In this document: positions 25,432-34,478 of the stretch, piece by piece
How positions within the stretch are numbered: the stretch's first letter is position 1
How the letters are laid out: each line of letters begins with the position of its first letter
From: Paenibacillus silvestris
GTDB taxonomy: Bacteria > Bacillota > Bacilli > Paenibacillales > NBRC-103111
Length of the DNA stretch: 64,000 bases
NCBI RefSeq assembly: GCF_009882985.1
Contig: NZ_WTUZ01000021.1
Coordinates: 233,510-297,509 of the forward strand
Reading direction: 5' to 3'
Position numbers and translations under genes: made by a program
Notes under the pieces: generated by a model
The model's database searches: none
The model's input: only the letters and a program-made list of their open reading frames with translations
What the model was told of the DNA's origin: nothing

Positions 25432-26727
25432 TCACAGTAGGTAACGAAGATAAATATAAACATGCGCTAGAAGCAAAGAGACCAACGTAATAGGAACGCC
25501 TACTTTTAAAAAATCCAAATAGCTAAAACCCTTCCCCTCTTTGGCCGCGAGGCCAGCCACGATGACATTCGCTGATGCACCGATAATGGTGCCATTTCCA
25601 CCTAAACAAGCCCCTAAAGCAAGTGACCACCATAGCGTGTTGATTGGCGCTGAATCTACGGCAAGGCCGAGTCCGTCAGCCATATCTTTGATGAGAGGTA
25701 TCATGGTAGCGACAAACGGAATGTTGTCAATGGTTGCTGAAGCCAGACCGGAGCCCCAAAGAATAAGCAAAGAGGCGCTTTGCATATTGCCTTCTGTCAC
25801 GTCCAGCGCAAGCATGGCCAGCTTTTTAATGAGTCCAACCTCTTGAAGTCCCCCGACTAGGCTAAATAATCCCGCGAAGAAGAAAATCGTCACCCACTCA
25901 ATCGAGGCCAAAGCTTTTTCCACATCGTGCTCTTTTAATCCGAAAAGCATGAGTAAAACCGCCCCTGTAATCGCAACAACTGCCGCGTCTACATGAATAA
26001 CTGCATGTAGCATAAACCCGATAAGGGTCAGAGCTAAGATAATAAGAGATTTGATCATTAGCCGCTGATCTTTGATAACCTCTCTCTCATTCATCTCCAT
26101 CAATTTGGCTTGGCGCTCAGGATTGGGATGCATCTGCTTCCGGAACATGAGGTAAAGCATGACAAGCGATACAATCATAATGAGTAGAGCAATCGGACCG
26201 AGGTGGAGCGCAAAGGCATTAAACGTTAAATGCGGATTCGCGGACCCAATCATGATGTTAGGCGGATCGCCTATTAGCGTAGCAGTTCCACCGATATTAG
26301 AAGCAATAATTTCAGCCATAAGAAAAGGGACAGGATTTATTTCCAATATGCGTGTGATGGCGATTGTAACGGGGACAACTAGTAAAACGGTAGTTACATT
26401 GTCCAAAAGGGCAGAACCAAACGCAGTTAATGTGGCTAGAACAAGCAAGATCTTCATAGGATCACCTTTGACAGCTTTGGCGGCGCGTATGGCAACAAAC
26501 TGAAATACACCTGTTTGGTTTGTAACACCGACTAGAATCATCATCCCGATTAGCAAGGTGATGGTTTCCCATTCGATGTACTGCTTGAATACGTTGTGAA
26601 CATCCAGAATACCCGCGAATACCATGATCACTGCACCTAGTAAAGCAATTACCGCACGATTAATTTTTTCCGAAATAATGAACGCATAAGTGACTAAAAA
26701 GATAATTAAAGCTATCCATGTAAGCAT
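25432..26727 (-). CDS. ArsB/NhaD-family (SLC13-like) ion transporter
   Basis: A 431-residue permease with about 11 membrane segments. Family marks are E-I-I-A-S-N-I-G-G-T-A-T-L-I-G-D-P-P-N (first re-entrant loop) and the related G-A-C-L-G-G-N-G-T-I-I-G-A-S-A-N-V in the second half, as in the ion transporter superfamily containing NhaD and ArsB. Sodium/proton exchange or anion export are both possible; substrate not decidable. Minus strand; ATG with GGAGGTC. It is read divergently from dacB, behind its own consensus promoter and a leader that contains a terminator. Confidence 0.85.
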   Translation of the reverse strand: MLTWIALIIFLVTYAFIISEKINRAVIALLGAVIMVFAGILDVHNVFKQYIEWETITLLIGMMILVGVTNQTGVFQFVAIRAAKAVKGDPMKILLVLATLTAFGSALLDNVTTVLLVVPVTIAITRILEINPVPFLMAEIIASNIGGTATLIGDPPNIMIGSANPHLTFNAFALHLGPIALLIMIVSLVMLYLMFRKQMHPNPERQAKLMEMNEREVIKDQRLMIKSLIILALTLIGFMLHAVIHVDAAVVAITGAVLLMLFGLKEHDVEKALASIEWVTIFFFAGLFSLVGGLQEVGLIKKLAMLALDVTEGNMQSASLLILWGSGLASATIDNIPFVATMIPLIKDMADGLGLAVDSAPINTLWWSLALGACLGGNGTIIGASANVIVAGLAAKEGKGFSYLDFLKVGVPITLVSLLLAHVYIYLRYLL

Positions 26728-26810
26728 CGTTGACCTCCATCATGTTCCAATTTAGTTATGACACAAGCGAGCGGTTCTTAACCAGATTTCCCGGGAGTAC
26801 CCGAAAACGG

Positions 26811-26839
26811 CAAAAAGGAGCCTGTAATGACAGACTCCT
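26811..26839 (-). terminator. Terminator in the 5' leader of the NhaD/ArsB-type gene
   Basis: On the minus strand: AGGAGTCTGT-CATT-ACAGGCTCCT, a 10-pair stem with one wobble, followed by TTTTTG. It lies about 85 bases before the start codon and only about 25 bases after the predicted transcription start, so it is inside the leader rather than behind a gene. Confidence 0.75.
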
Positions 26840-26868
26840 CCGGTGATCTCGTTATTCAATTCCAACTC

Positions 26869-26897
26869 ATTATACCGATGCATGCTCATTTTGTAAA
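26869..26897 (-). promoter_or_regulatory. Sigma-A promoter of the NhaD/ArsB-type gene
   Basis: On the minus strand TTTACA (26897-26892), 17 bases, TATAAT (26874-26869). Near-consensus elements at ideal spacing. Confidence 0.75.
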
Positions 26898-26910
26898 TAA
26901 CAGGACTTGG

Positions 26911-26938
26911 ACATATCCCCATTTCAAAAGCATATACT
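26911..26938 (+). promoter_or_regulatory. Candidate sigma-E promoter of dacB
   Basis: ACATATC (26911-26917), 13 bases, CATATACT (26931-26938), close to the sigma-E consensus KMATATT and CATACAnT (7 of 8 in the -10). dacB-spmAB is a sigma-E operon in B. subtilis. Spacing equals that of the spoIVA promoter in this window. Confidence 0.5.
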
Positions 26939-26984
26939 TGTACAAAGTTTTTGTCTTGTCTATTTGGTAAGTAGGGGGATAACG

Positions 26985-28178
26985 ATGAAGAAAAGATCTA
27001 GGTTCATCATCTTGTGCAGCGCACTGATCAGTCTATTGCTCGCACCTTGGGCGCAAGTGGATGCAGCGCCTCCGGGCATTCGTACCCATGCAGTTGGCGC
27101 TTCGCTAATTGACGTAGAGTCCGGACGCATCCTTTATAGTGAAAAAGGGGACACGCCTATGCGAATTGCCTCCTTGACCAAAATCATGACCGCCATTATC
27201 GCGATTGAACAAGGGAAGCTGAATGATAAAGTGAAGGTCACGAAAACGGCCTTCGGCAAAGAAGGCTCATCGATTTATCTAAAACTCGGTGAAGAGATGA
27301 GGCTGCATGATATGCTCTATGGCTTAATGCTGCGCTCAGGGAATGACGCTGCTACGGCCATTGCGGAAAATGTAGGCGGAAGCGTGGAAGGTTTTGTCTA
27401 CCTAATGAACGAGAAAGCGCGATCGCTTGGCATGGATCATTCGCATTTTACGAATCCTTCCGGGCTTGATGAGGGGGAAGGTCACCGTTCCAGTCCAAAC
27501 GATATGGCCAAGCTTACCGCTTACGCGCTTAAGAATCCAGTGTTCAAGGAAATTGTCTCGACGAAGCTGAAAAAAGTGCCAAACCCGAATGAAGCATGGG
27601 ACTATTCGTGGTTGAACAAAAACAAAATGCTCTCCCTCTTCGAAGGAGCAGACGGTGTGAAAACAGGTTACACGAAGCTGGCTAAGCGTTGTCTTGTGTC
27701 CTCAGCGACCAGGAACGGCCAACAGCTCGCTGTCGTCACGCTCAATGATGGCGATGATTGGGCAGATCACGCAAGGCTGCTGCAATACGGTTTTAATTAT
27801 TACCCTCTGCAGACGATTGTGAACAAAGGCGATACCGTCGAAGGGACGCCTTGGGTAGCGGGCAGAACGTTCTCTTATCCTTTAGCAGAAGGAGAATCGG
27901 CCCAATTGACGCATCAAGTGAAACTGGTTGATCCTGCTTCGACGTCGTATCGATTAGCCGAGCGGGGGACTATACAGTTTTCACTTCAGCAGAAACTGAT
28001 TCAAACGGTGCCAATCTACGATAAGGCGAGTCCGTTGTTACAAGCGCAGAGTCAGTCTACATTCTCTTTTCAAGAGAGTAAGCCTTATCAAGAGACGCTG
28101 CTCTCCCATTATAGTTTAATATGCCGGATGTTAATTCAGGAATTGTTTTCGATCTCTAGATCAGAGTGGGCGGACTAG
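26985..28178 (+). CDS. dacB: Sporulation D-alanyl-D-alanine carboxypeptidase DacB (PBP5*)
   Basis: Mother-cell carboxypeptidase that limits cross-linking of the spore cortex. A 397-residue protein with signal peptide (1-28), catalytic S63-L-T-K66, S118-G-N120 and K226-T-G228, and a PBP5-like C-terminal domain with a late hydrophobic segment as membrane anchor. ATG 26985 has GGGGG(AT) upstream; the frame is open 26 codons earlier but that lies across the predicted promoter. Followed 24 bases later by spmA and spmB as in Bacillus. Confidence 0.93.
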   Translation: MKKRSRFIILCSALISLLLAPWAQVDAAPPGIRTHAVGASLIDVESGRILYSEKGDTPMRIASLTKIMTAIIAIEQGKLNDKVKVTKTAFGKEGSSIYLKLGEEMRLHDMLYGLMLRSGNDAATAIAENVGGSVEGFVYLMNEKARSLGMDHSHFTNPSGLDEGEGHRSSPNDMAKLTAYALKNPVFKEIVSTKLKKVPNPNEAWDYSWLNKNKMLSLFEGADGVKTGYTKLAKRCLVSSATRNGQQLAVVTLNDGDDWADHARLLQYGFNYYPLQTIVNKGDTVEGTPWVAGRTFSYPLAEGESAQLTHQVKLVDPASTSYRLAERGTIQFSLQQKLIQTVPIYDKASPLLQAQSQSTFSFQESKPYQETLLSHYSLICRMLIQELFSISRSEWAD

Positions 28179-28202
28179 AGAGTTCGCAAGGAGGCCATCG
28201 AT

Positions 28203-28802
28203 ATGGTGAACTGGATTTGGTTGTTTTTTATCGTCATCGGCTTCGTTGTTGCTGCTTTGAATGGGAATATTGAAGCCGTGACACAAGCAGCTTTCGACGG
28301 TGCGAAGAGCGGCGTGACGGTCTGCTTCGGACTCATTAGCGTGCTTGTATTTTGGATGGGCATGATGCGGATCGCCGAGGATGGAGGCCTTCTGAGCAAG
28401 CTTGCCAGATTACTGCAGCCAGCCGTTCGTTTCTTGTTCCCGAGCGTCCCCAAAAACCATCCGGCTATCGGTTACATCATGTCGAACATGAGCGCTAACA
28501 TCCTTGGTCTGGGTAATGCGGCAACGCCGATGGGGATCAAAGCCATGCAAGAGCTGCAGAAGCTCAATGGGGATAAGGACACAGCAAGTACTGCGATGTG
28601 TACGCTGCTTGCATTGAATACTTCAAGCATTACGTTAATTCCTACTACGTTAATTGCCATACGAATGAATTATAACTCCGTCAACCCCGCGGAGATCGTG
28701 GGAACAACGCTGATTGCTACGATAATCTCGACGGCTGTTGCTATTTTTGTGGATCGATGGTACCGAAGGTCTCGCTCTCCCATCCCTCCTCTGAAAGGAT
28801 GA
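28203..28802 (+). CDS. spmA: Spore maturation protein A
   Basis: A 199-residue integral membrane protein of the nucleoside-recognition (Gate) domain family, needed for spore core dehydration in B. subtilis. N-terminal motif M-V-N-W-I-W-L-F-F-I-V-I-G, then N-M-S-A-N-I-L-G-L-G-N-A-A-T-P-M-G and L-N-T-S-S-I-T-L-I-P-T. ATG with AAGGAGG. Confidence 0.95.
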   Translation: MVNWIWLFFIVIGFVVAALNGNIEAVTQAAFDGAKSGVTVCFGLISVLVFWMGMMRIAEDGGLLSKLARLLQPAVRFLFPSVPKNHPAIGYIMSNMSANILGLGNAATPMGIKAMQELQKLNGDKDTASTAMCTLLALNTSSITLIPTTLIAIRMNYNSVNPAEIVGTTLIATIISTAVAIFVDRWYRRSRSPIPPLKG

Positions 28803-28808
28803 TTACGC

Positions 28809-29342
28809 ATGTATGCCTTCGTTTCTCTCATCTCTGCATGGGCCATCCCCATCATGATCGTGTTCATCCCTTTATATGCGGCTTATCGGAAGGTGCCTGT
28901 CTATGAATCGTTCGTCGACGGCGCCAAGGAGGGCTTTGACACAGCAATCAAAATCATTCCGCATCTGGTCGGCATGATGGTAGCCATTTCGGTATTCCGC
29001 GCATCGGGTGCGATGGATTTGTTAATTGGCTGGATGCGGCCCTTCTTTGAGAGTATCGGCGTTCCTACCGAAGTTCTGCCGCTGGCCATTTTACGCCCGA
29101 TAACTGGAGCGGGCTCCCTCGCTTTTACGACCGATTTAATCGAGCAATTCGGTCCTGACTCTATGATTGGCCGAATTGCCTCTACCGTACAGGGAAGTAC
29201 AGATACAACCTTGTATGTGATTACGGTGTATTTTGGAGCGATTGGCATTCGTAAGGCAGGGTATGCCTTGAAAGTAGGGCTGATTTCCGATCTCGTTGGC
29301 TTCGTTGCGTCGATTGTCATCTGCTATTTAGTGTTTAGCTGA
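28809..29342 (+). CDS. spmB: Spore maturation protein B
   Basis: Partner of SpmA, same Gate family, 177 residues. Conserved V-Y-E-S-F-V-D-G-A-K-E-G-F near 30, L-R-P-I-T-G-A-G-S and Q-G-S-T-D-T-T-L-Y-V-I-T-V-Y-F-G. ATG with AAAGGATG, six bases after spmA. Last gene of the dacB operon. Confidence 0.95.
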   Translation: MYAFVSLISAWAIPIMIVFIPLYAAYRKVPVYESFVDGAKEGFDTAIKIIPHLVGMMVAISVFRASGAMDLLIGWMRPFFESIGVPTEVLPLAILRPITGAGSLAFTTDLIEQFGPDSMIGRIASTVQGSTDTTLYVITVYFGAIGIRKAGYALKVGLISDLVGFVASIVICYLVFS

Positions 29343-29403
29343 GCCCGTGCTCTTGTGATTTGCAGTCAACTCCGTTATCATTAGCTTGAGGTGAAAGCGG
29401 ATA

Positions 29404-30150
29404 ATGGAAAGACTGCAAAAGGTATTAGCCGAAGCGGGGGTCGCATCCCGCCGGAAATGTGAAGAAATCATCACTGCGGGACGTGTACAAGTGAACGGTG
29501 AAGTTGTCACGACGCTTGGCGTTAAGGTGAACCCGGCTGAGGATGAAATCAGAGTCGATGGACGAGCTATCGGCCAACAAAAGAAGATATATGTGATTTT
29601 ACATAAACCAAAGGGTGTCATTACAAGCGCGACAGACCCTGAGGGACGTAAAGTAGTTACAGACTTCTTGCCAGGCATAAGAGAACGCGTGTATCCAGTC
29701 GGTCGATTGGATTATGATACGGAAGGCTTGCTCATTTTAACAAATGACGGGGAATTTGCTCATCTGCTCACGCATCCTAAGCATCATGTACCGAAGACGT
29801 ATCAAGCAACTGTCAAAGGCGTGCCGCACGGAACGTTATTAGATAAGCTAAAAACGGGCATACAGTTAGAAGACGGGCTGACAGCACCTGCTGAGGTTGA
29901 GTATGCGGATGTGAATTTAGAGAAGAATGAGTCCGTCATTCAGATAACGATCTACGAAGGCAGGAATCGACAAGTCAGACGGATGTTCGAGGCAATTTCC
30001 TTCCCAGTGATCCGCTTGAAACGGATTAAATTCGGTCCAATCTTTCTTACAGGCCTGCCAAGATCGAAGTATCGCCACTTGACGCCCAAAGAGGTTGAGG
30101 AGCTTAGGAACGAGGCTCTCAAGACACATAACGTTCAAAAAGGCCAATAA
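29404..30150 (+). CDS. rluB: 23S rRNA pseudouridine synthase RluB
   Basis: Isomerises a uridine in helix 90 of 23S rRNA. The N-terminal S4 RNA-binding domain is M-E-R-L-Q-K-V-L-A-E-A-G-V-A-S-R-R-K-C-E; the catalytic Asp is in G-R-L-D-Y-D-T-E-G-L-L; the RsuA-family G-R-N-R-Q-V-R-R-M-F follows. 248 residues; ATG with GAGGTGAAA. Same position, between spmB and resA, as in B. subtilis. Confidence 0.95.
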   Translation: MERLQKVLAEAGVASRRKCEEIITAGRVQVNGEVVTTLGVKVNPAEDEIRVDGRAIGQQKKIYVILHKPKGVITSATDPEGRKVVTDFLPGIRERVYPVGRLDYDTEGLLILTNDGEFAHLLTHPKHHVPKTYQATVKGVPHGTLLDKLKTGIQLEDGLTAPAEVEYADVNLEKNESVIQITIYEGRNRQVRRMFEAISFPVIRLKRIKFGPIFLTGLPRSKYRHLTPKEVEELRNEALKTHNVQKGQ

Positions 30151-30167
30151 GAATTGGCCTTCTTTTC
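30140..30167 (+). terminator. Intrinsic terminator overlapping the rluB stop
   Basis: Perfect AAGGCCAAT / ATTGGCCTT stem; the 5' arm includes the last bases of rluB. T-rich tail TCTTTTC. Confidence 0.8.
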
Positions 30168-30237
30168 GTTATAATAAAGATATTCCCTCTATGTGAAAAA
30201 ACTAACATAGCTAAAGAAAAAGCGAAGGTGATTAATC

Positions 30238-30771
30238 GTGGGTGCAAGAAAGAAATGGGTACAGATCGGGATCTTTGCGATCGTGCTTATTATTGGCGTG
30301 TTTACCATTATTACGAATTTGTCGGCTTCTGACAGTAAAAAATATCCCCAAGTTGGCGACAAAGCGACGAACTTCTCGTTAGTCGGCTTAGATGGCAAGA
30401 CACATGAGCTATCGGAATACAAGGGAAAGCCGGTGTTGATTAATTTCTGGGGCACTTTCTGTCCGCCGTGCAAGGAAGAAATGCCTGCTCTGCAAAAGCA
30501 GTATGACAAATGGAGCAAAGAAGGCGTCGTATTCTTAGAAGTAAACGTCGACAAAAACAAAGTGACAGTACAAGGCTTCATGGATCAGTATAGCTTGAAT
30601 ATGCCTGTGCTGCTGGATGCGAAGGAAGTTGTGCGCAAGCAATATGGCGTAATGGACTATCCGACGACTTTCTTTATTAGTGCAGACGGCAAAGTAGCCG
30701 TCAAAAAAATTGGGCAAATGACAGAAGCTTTTGTTGATGAAACACTCGCGAAGCTTGCCGTTAAGTCTTAA
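30238..30771 (+). CDS. resA: Thiol-disulfide oxidoreductase ResA
   Basis: Reduces the haem-binding cysteines of apocytochrome c on the outer face of the membrane. 177 residues: signal anchor (about 8-28), thioredoxin fold with W-G-T-F-C-P-P-C-K-E-E-M-P, and the cis-proline segment Y-P-T-T-F-F-I. GTG start with AAGGTG. First gene of resABCDE. Confidence 0.95.
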   Translation: MGARKKWVQIGIFAIVLIIGVFTIITNLSASDSKKYPQVGDKATNFSLVGLDGKTHELSEYKGKPVLINFWGTFCPPCKEEMPALQKQYDKWSKEGVVFLEVNVDKNKVTVQGFMDQYSLNMPVLLDAKEVVRKQYGVMDYPTTFFISADGKVAVKKIGQMTEAFVDETLAKLAVKS

Positions 30772-30806
30772 TCAGATTGAATGCTTAGAGTTTTCAGGAG
30801 GTCATC

Positions 30807-32468
30807 ATGTTCTACAACACCAAATGCGATTGTGGGCATCAGAACCCCACAGGAACAACGCTCTGTGAATCCTGCGGGAATCCGCTGATCGATACGGATG
30901 GCAGAGATATACTTGAAATGCGCTATGACGGTATGGCCCGCCGTTCGCAGAAATCCAACCCCTCTATTTTAGATAAAGTCTGGAATTTCTTCTCCTCGGT
31001 TAAAATAGCGGTATGGATTATTTTCATCACCTTGCTGGCTTCTGCCGTTGGTACGATCTATCCACAAGAGAACACGTTTTTAGATATGGATCCTGCGCAG
31101 TATTATTCGGAAACGTACGGGAAATTGGGAACGATATATCACTTTCTCGGTTTATCACACACATTTAACTCATGGTGGTTCATCACCTTGCTGTTTATGA
31201 TCGGAACATCACTTGTCATTTGCAGTTTGGACCGTGTATTGCCGCTTTACCGTGCTTTGTCCAAGCAACAAATCCGCAAGCATCTTAATTTCTTGACTCG
31301 GCAAAAGGTTACCCTAGTGACAGATTTGCCACAAGGAACAGATGAAGCAGCGTGGACGGATAAGCTTGGCGTGCTTTTACGCAAAAAAAATTACCGCATA
31401 CATAAGGATGGGACGGCACTTCTGGCCGAGAAATACCGTTTCAGCCGTTGGGGCCCTTATATTAACCACATTGGTCTTATTATTTTTCTGATCGGTGTCT
31501 TAATGAGAAGCATCCCAGGTTGGCATATGGATGAGTATATGGGTATTCTGGAAGGTGAAACCAAAGCCATCCCCCATTCATCTTATTTTATTAAAAACGA
31601 AAAGTTTACTTTAGAGCTTTATGACGAAAAGGATTTACCTGAAAGCATCAAGTCCAAGGGACAAGTCGTACCCAAAACGTATGAAACTCAGGCTGTTCTG
31701 TATCATTGCACGGCGAATTGTGATGATTCTACGAAAGAGCCGGTTTTGGAAGAAGTGCATAAAGCGAATATTTTGGTGAATCATCCTCTAGATTATAAAG
31801 GTTTGCAAGCGTATCAATTTGACTACAAAGCGACGCCGCTACTGATCTCGGTCAAACCAACATTAAGCAATCCTACAACGGGTGAAACGTATGGAAGTTT
31901 CGATTTGCCGATGAATAACCCGAAGGATGTTTATCAAGTAGGGCCTTACAAGCTGACATTAAAAGGGTTCTTCCCTGAGTTTGGCTTAGAGAAAGGACAA
32001 CCTATCTCCAAGTCGAATGAGCCGAAAGCTCCAGCATTTATTTTTAGTATTACAGGCCCGGGGTTAGCTGCAAATGGTGAACCGTACTTGTATTTCCCAA
32101 GACAAATTGATAAAGAAGCATTCTCCCAAGACACGATCAACGGAGCGATTAGCCAGAAGCTGAAGATCGCGGTCGGAACCATGGAAGGCGTGCAGTTTGC
32201 CAACTATACCACTTATCTGAACATCCGTGTAGACAAAGCAATGCCTTATATTTGGGTTGGTTCCGCGATATTCATGATTGGGGTCATTATGGGCTTTTAC
32301 TGGCAGCACCGCCGTATCTGGATTCGCATCGACGAAGGTAAACTTACGCTCGGTGGACACACGAACAAGAACTGGTTCGGCTTACGTAATGAGGTTGCAG
32401 CAGCCTTAAAGAAAAATAACTTGGAAGTACTGCCGAAATCATTAGACAATGGAGGGAACCAGGGGTGA
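30807..32468 (+). CDS. resB: Cytochrome c biogenesis protein ResB
   Basis: Membrane half of the system II haem delivery machine (CcsB type), 553 residues. The N-terminus has a zinc-ribbon C-D-C-G-x9-C-E-S-C-G as in B. subtilis ResB, followed by three membrane helices (about 70-90, 125-145, 225-245), a large extracytoplasmic domain and a final helix (about 480-500) with W-Q-H-R-R-I-W. ATG with AGGAGG. Its stop overlaps the resC start (GTGA). Confidence 0.95.
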   Translation: MFYNTKCDCGHQNPTGTTLCESCGNPLIDTDGRDILEMRYDGMARRSQKSNPSILDKVWNFFSSVKIAVWIIFITLLASAVGTIYPQENTFLDMDPAQYYSETYGKLGTIYHFLGLSHTFNSWWFITLLFMIGTSLVICSLDRVLPLYRALSKQQIRKHLNFLTRQKVTLVTDLPQGTDEAAWTDKLGVLLRKKNYRIHKDGTALLAEKYRFSRWGPYINHIGLIIFLIGVLMRSIPGWHMDEYMGILEGETKAIPHSSYFIKNEKFTLELYDEKDLPESIKSKGQVVPKTYETQAVLYHCTANCDDSTKEPVLEEVHKANILVNHPLDYKGLQAYQFDYKATPLLISVKPTLSNPTTGETYGSFDLPMNNPKDVYQVGPYKLTLKGFFPEFGLEKGQPISKSNEPKAPAFIFSITGPGLAANGEPYLYFPRQIDKEAFSQDTINGAISQKLKIAVGTMEGVQFANYTTYLNIRVDKAMPYIWVGSAIFMIGVIMGFYWQHRRIWIRIDEGKLTLGGHTNKNWFGLRNEVAAALKKNNLEVLPKSLDNGGNQG

Positions 32469-33724
32469 ATGTCAATTCAGTCAGCAGCACCTTTTTACTT
32501 ATAGCGTTTTTCGTTTACCTGGCAGCATTTTTGCTTTTCGTCCTCTCGATTACAGGTAAAAAGTGGAGTAATCGTGATCCGGAGCAGCATCAGAGACAGT
32601 GGGGGTTCGCAGCCTTCCTGACCTCAGTTGTCGGCTTTGCCTGCCAAGTGACGTTCTTTTTTACAAGATGGGCGGAAGGGAATCATATTCCGACTTCGAA
32701 TATGTATGAATTCATGACCTTCTTAGGGATGATGATCATGTTTGCTTTCTTGATCGTTTATCTCATTTATCGCACACCAGTACTTGGTGTTTTCGCATTG
32801 CCGATCGGATTTATTATCATTGCTTATGCCTCTGTTTTTCCGAGCGAGGTACAGCCTCTGATTCCGGCTCTGCAGAGTTACTGGCTGAAGATCCACGTAA
32901 CGACAGCTGCAACTGGAGAAGCATTCTTCGGCGTCGGTTTCGCTGGCGGACTTATGTATCTGCTGCGTGCTGTGGACTTTAAAGGCACAAGCAAAACGGA
33001 AAAGCGCGAACAAAGAGGCGTAGAGCTAACCCTCTTTTTTATCCTAATGCTAATCGCATTTATTGCTTCTATTTTTACATTTAACGGTTCAGGCTATAAA
33101 GCTGTATTCTCCAAAGAGGTCACCGTTATGGATGCGCAAGGCCAGCAGCAAACGAATATTCAAAACGAGACTTACGTACTTCCTCCAATCGTGAAGCCTT
33201 ACAATACGAAAGTGGTTGAAATGAAGCCGTTCTTAGGTGTGAAGGAACCTTTATTTACAGCACCATCTTGGATGGAAGGCGCGAGTGCGGGGCGTAAACT
33301 GAACACGGTAATTTGGTCCATTCTCGGTGGCCTTGTGCTTTATTGGCTAGCCAGACTAGTTGCTCGCAAACCTCTAGGGGCTGCTATTGGTCCAATCGTC
33401 AAAGGCATGGATCCTGAGGATCTCGATGAAATCAGCTATCGGGCTATTGCTATCGGCTATCCGATTTTTACACTGGGCGCATTGATATTTGCGATGATTT
33501 GGGCTCAGGAAGCGTGGGGACGATTCTGGGGCTGGGATCCCAAAGAAGTATGGGCATTGATAACTTGGTTATTCTACGCCGTATTTTTACATCTTCGGTT
33601 GTCCAAGGGTTGGCAAGGTAAGAAGTCAGCATGGTTAACCGTTATCGGCTTTATTGTGGTGATGTTTACGTTAGTTGGGGTAAACCTTGTTATTGCGGGG
33701 CTGCACTCCTATGCAGGTGTATAA
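32465..33724 (+). CDS. resC: Cytochrome c biogenesis protein ResC (CcsA)
   Basis: Haem handling protein that works with ResB. 419 residues, about eight membrane helices, with the tryptophan-rich haem loop W-G-R-F-W-G-W-D-P-K-E-V-W-A-L and conserved histidines (H-V-T-T-A before, H-L-R-L and L-H-S-Y after it). GTG start overlapping the resB stop; GGAGGG upstream. Confidence 0.95.
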   Translation: MNVNSVSSTFLLIAFFVYLAAFLLFVLSITGKKWSNRDPEQHQRQWGFAAFLTSVVGFACQVTFFFTRWAEGNHIPTSNMYEFMTFLGMMIMFAFLIVYLIYRTPVLGVFALPIGFIIIAYASVFPSEVQPLIPALQSYWLKIHVTTAATGEAFFGVGFAGGLMYLLRAVDFKGTSKTEKREQRGVELTLFFILMLIAFIASIFTFNGSGYKAVFSKEVTVMDAQGQQQTNIQNETYVLPPIVKPYNTKVVEMKPFLGVKEPLFTAPSWMEGASAGRKLNTVIWSILGGLVLYWLARLVARKPLGAAIGPIVKGMDPEDLDEISYRAIAIGYPIFTLGALIFAMIWAQEAWGRFWGWDPKEVWALITWLFYAVFLHLRLSKGWQGKKSAWLTVIGFIVVMFTLVGVNLVIAGLHSYAGV

Positions 33725-33763
33725 AACAATTCGAACTTAATTTAGATAAGGATGTGAAGCTCC

Positions 33764-34477
33764 ATGGAAATGAAAGCTAGCATACTCGTTGTTGATGATG
33801 AAGAACGTATTCGGAGATTGCTCCGCATGTATTTAGAAAAAGAGGGCTATATCATTGAAGAAGCAGAGGATGGCGAGAATGCCCTGCGCATGGCGACAGA
33901 AACAGACTATGACTTAGTGCTGCTTGATGTCATGCTCCCTGGCATTGACGGAATTGAAGTTTGTGCAAGGCTTCGCCAGGTGAAGTCTACACCCGTCATC
34001 ATGCTGACAGCCAAAGGGGAGGAAACGAACCGGGTCAGCGGATTTGAAGTTGGGGCGGATGACTATGTCGTGAAGCCGTTCTCGCCACGCGAAGTTATTT
34101 ACCGCGTTAAAGCGATTTTGCGCCGGTCTTCAGCTACGGCGTATCTATCCAAGGATGCGAGCTCGAGCAACAACATTGTGTTTCCAAACTTGATCATTGA
34201 ACATGATGCACACCGCGTTACTGCAGGTGGTCAGGAAGTGGCTTTAACGCCAAAAGAATACGAATTGCTGCATTACTTGGCTGTTTCACCGGATAAAGTA
34301 TTCTCACGTGAGGAGCTCTTGAAGGATGTTTGGAACTATGAGTTTTTTGGAGATTTGCGGACGGTCGATACCCATGTCAAAAGACTGCGTGAAAAATTAA
34401 ACAAGGTTTCCCCGGATGCTGCTGCGATGATTACGACCGTGTGGGGAGTAGGCTATAAGCTAGAGGTGCCTAAATAA
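33764..34477 (+). CDS. resD: Response regulator ResD
   Basis: OmpR/PhoB-type regulator of aerobic/anaerobic respiration genes. 237 residues: receiver with V-V-D-D-E-E (acid pocket), phospho-Asp in L-L-D-V-M-L-P-G, Lys in D-D-Y-V-V-K-P-F, and a winged-helix DNA-binding domain ending V-D-T-H-V-K-R-L-R-E-K. ATG with AAGGATG. One base separates its stop from the resE start. Confidence 0.95.
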   Translation: MEMKASILVVDDEERIRRLLRMYLEKEGYIIEEAEDGENALRMATETDYDLVLLDVMLPGIDGIEVCARLRQVKSTPVIMLTAKGEETNRVSGFEVGADDYVVKPFSPREVIYRVKAILRRSSATAYLSKDASSSNNIVFPNLIIEHDAHRVTAGGQEVALTPKEYELLHYLAVSPDKVFSREELLKDVWNYEFFGDLRTVDTHVKRLREKLNKVSPDAAAMITTVWGVGYKLEVPK

Positions 34478-34478
34478 C

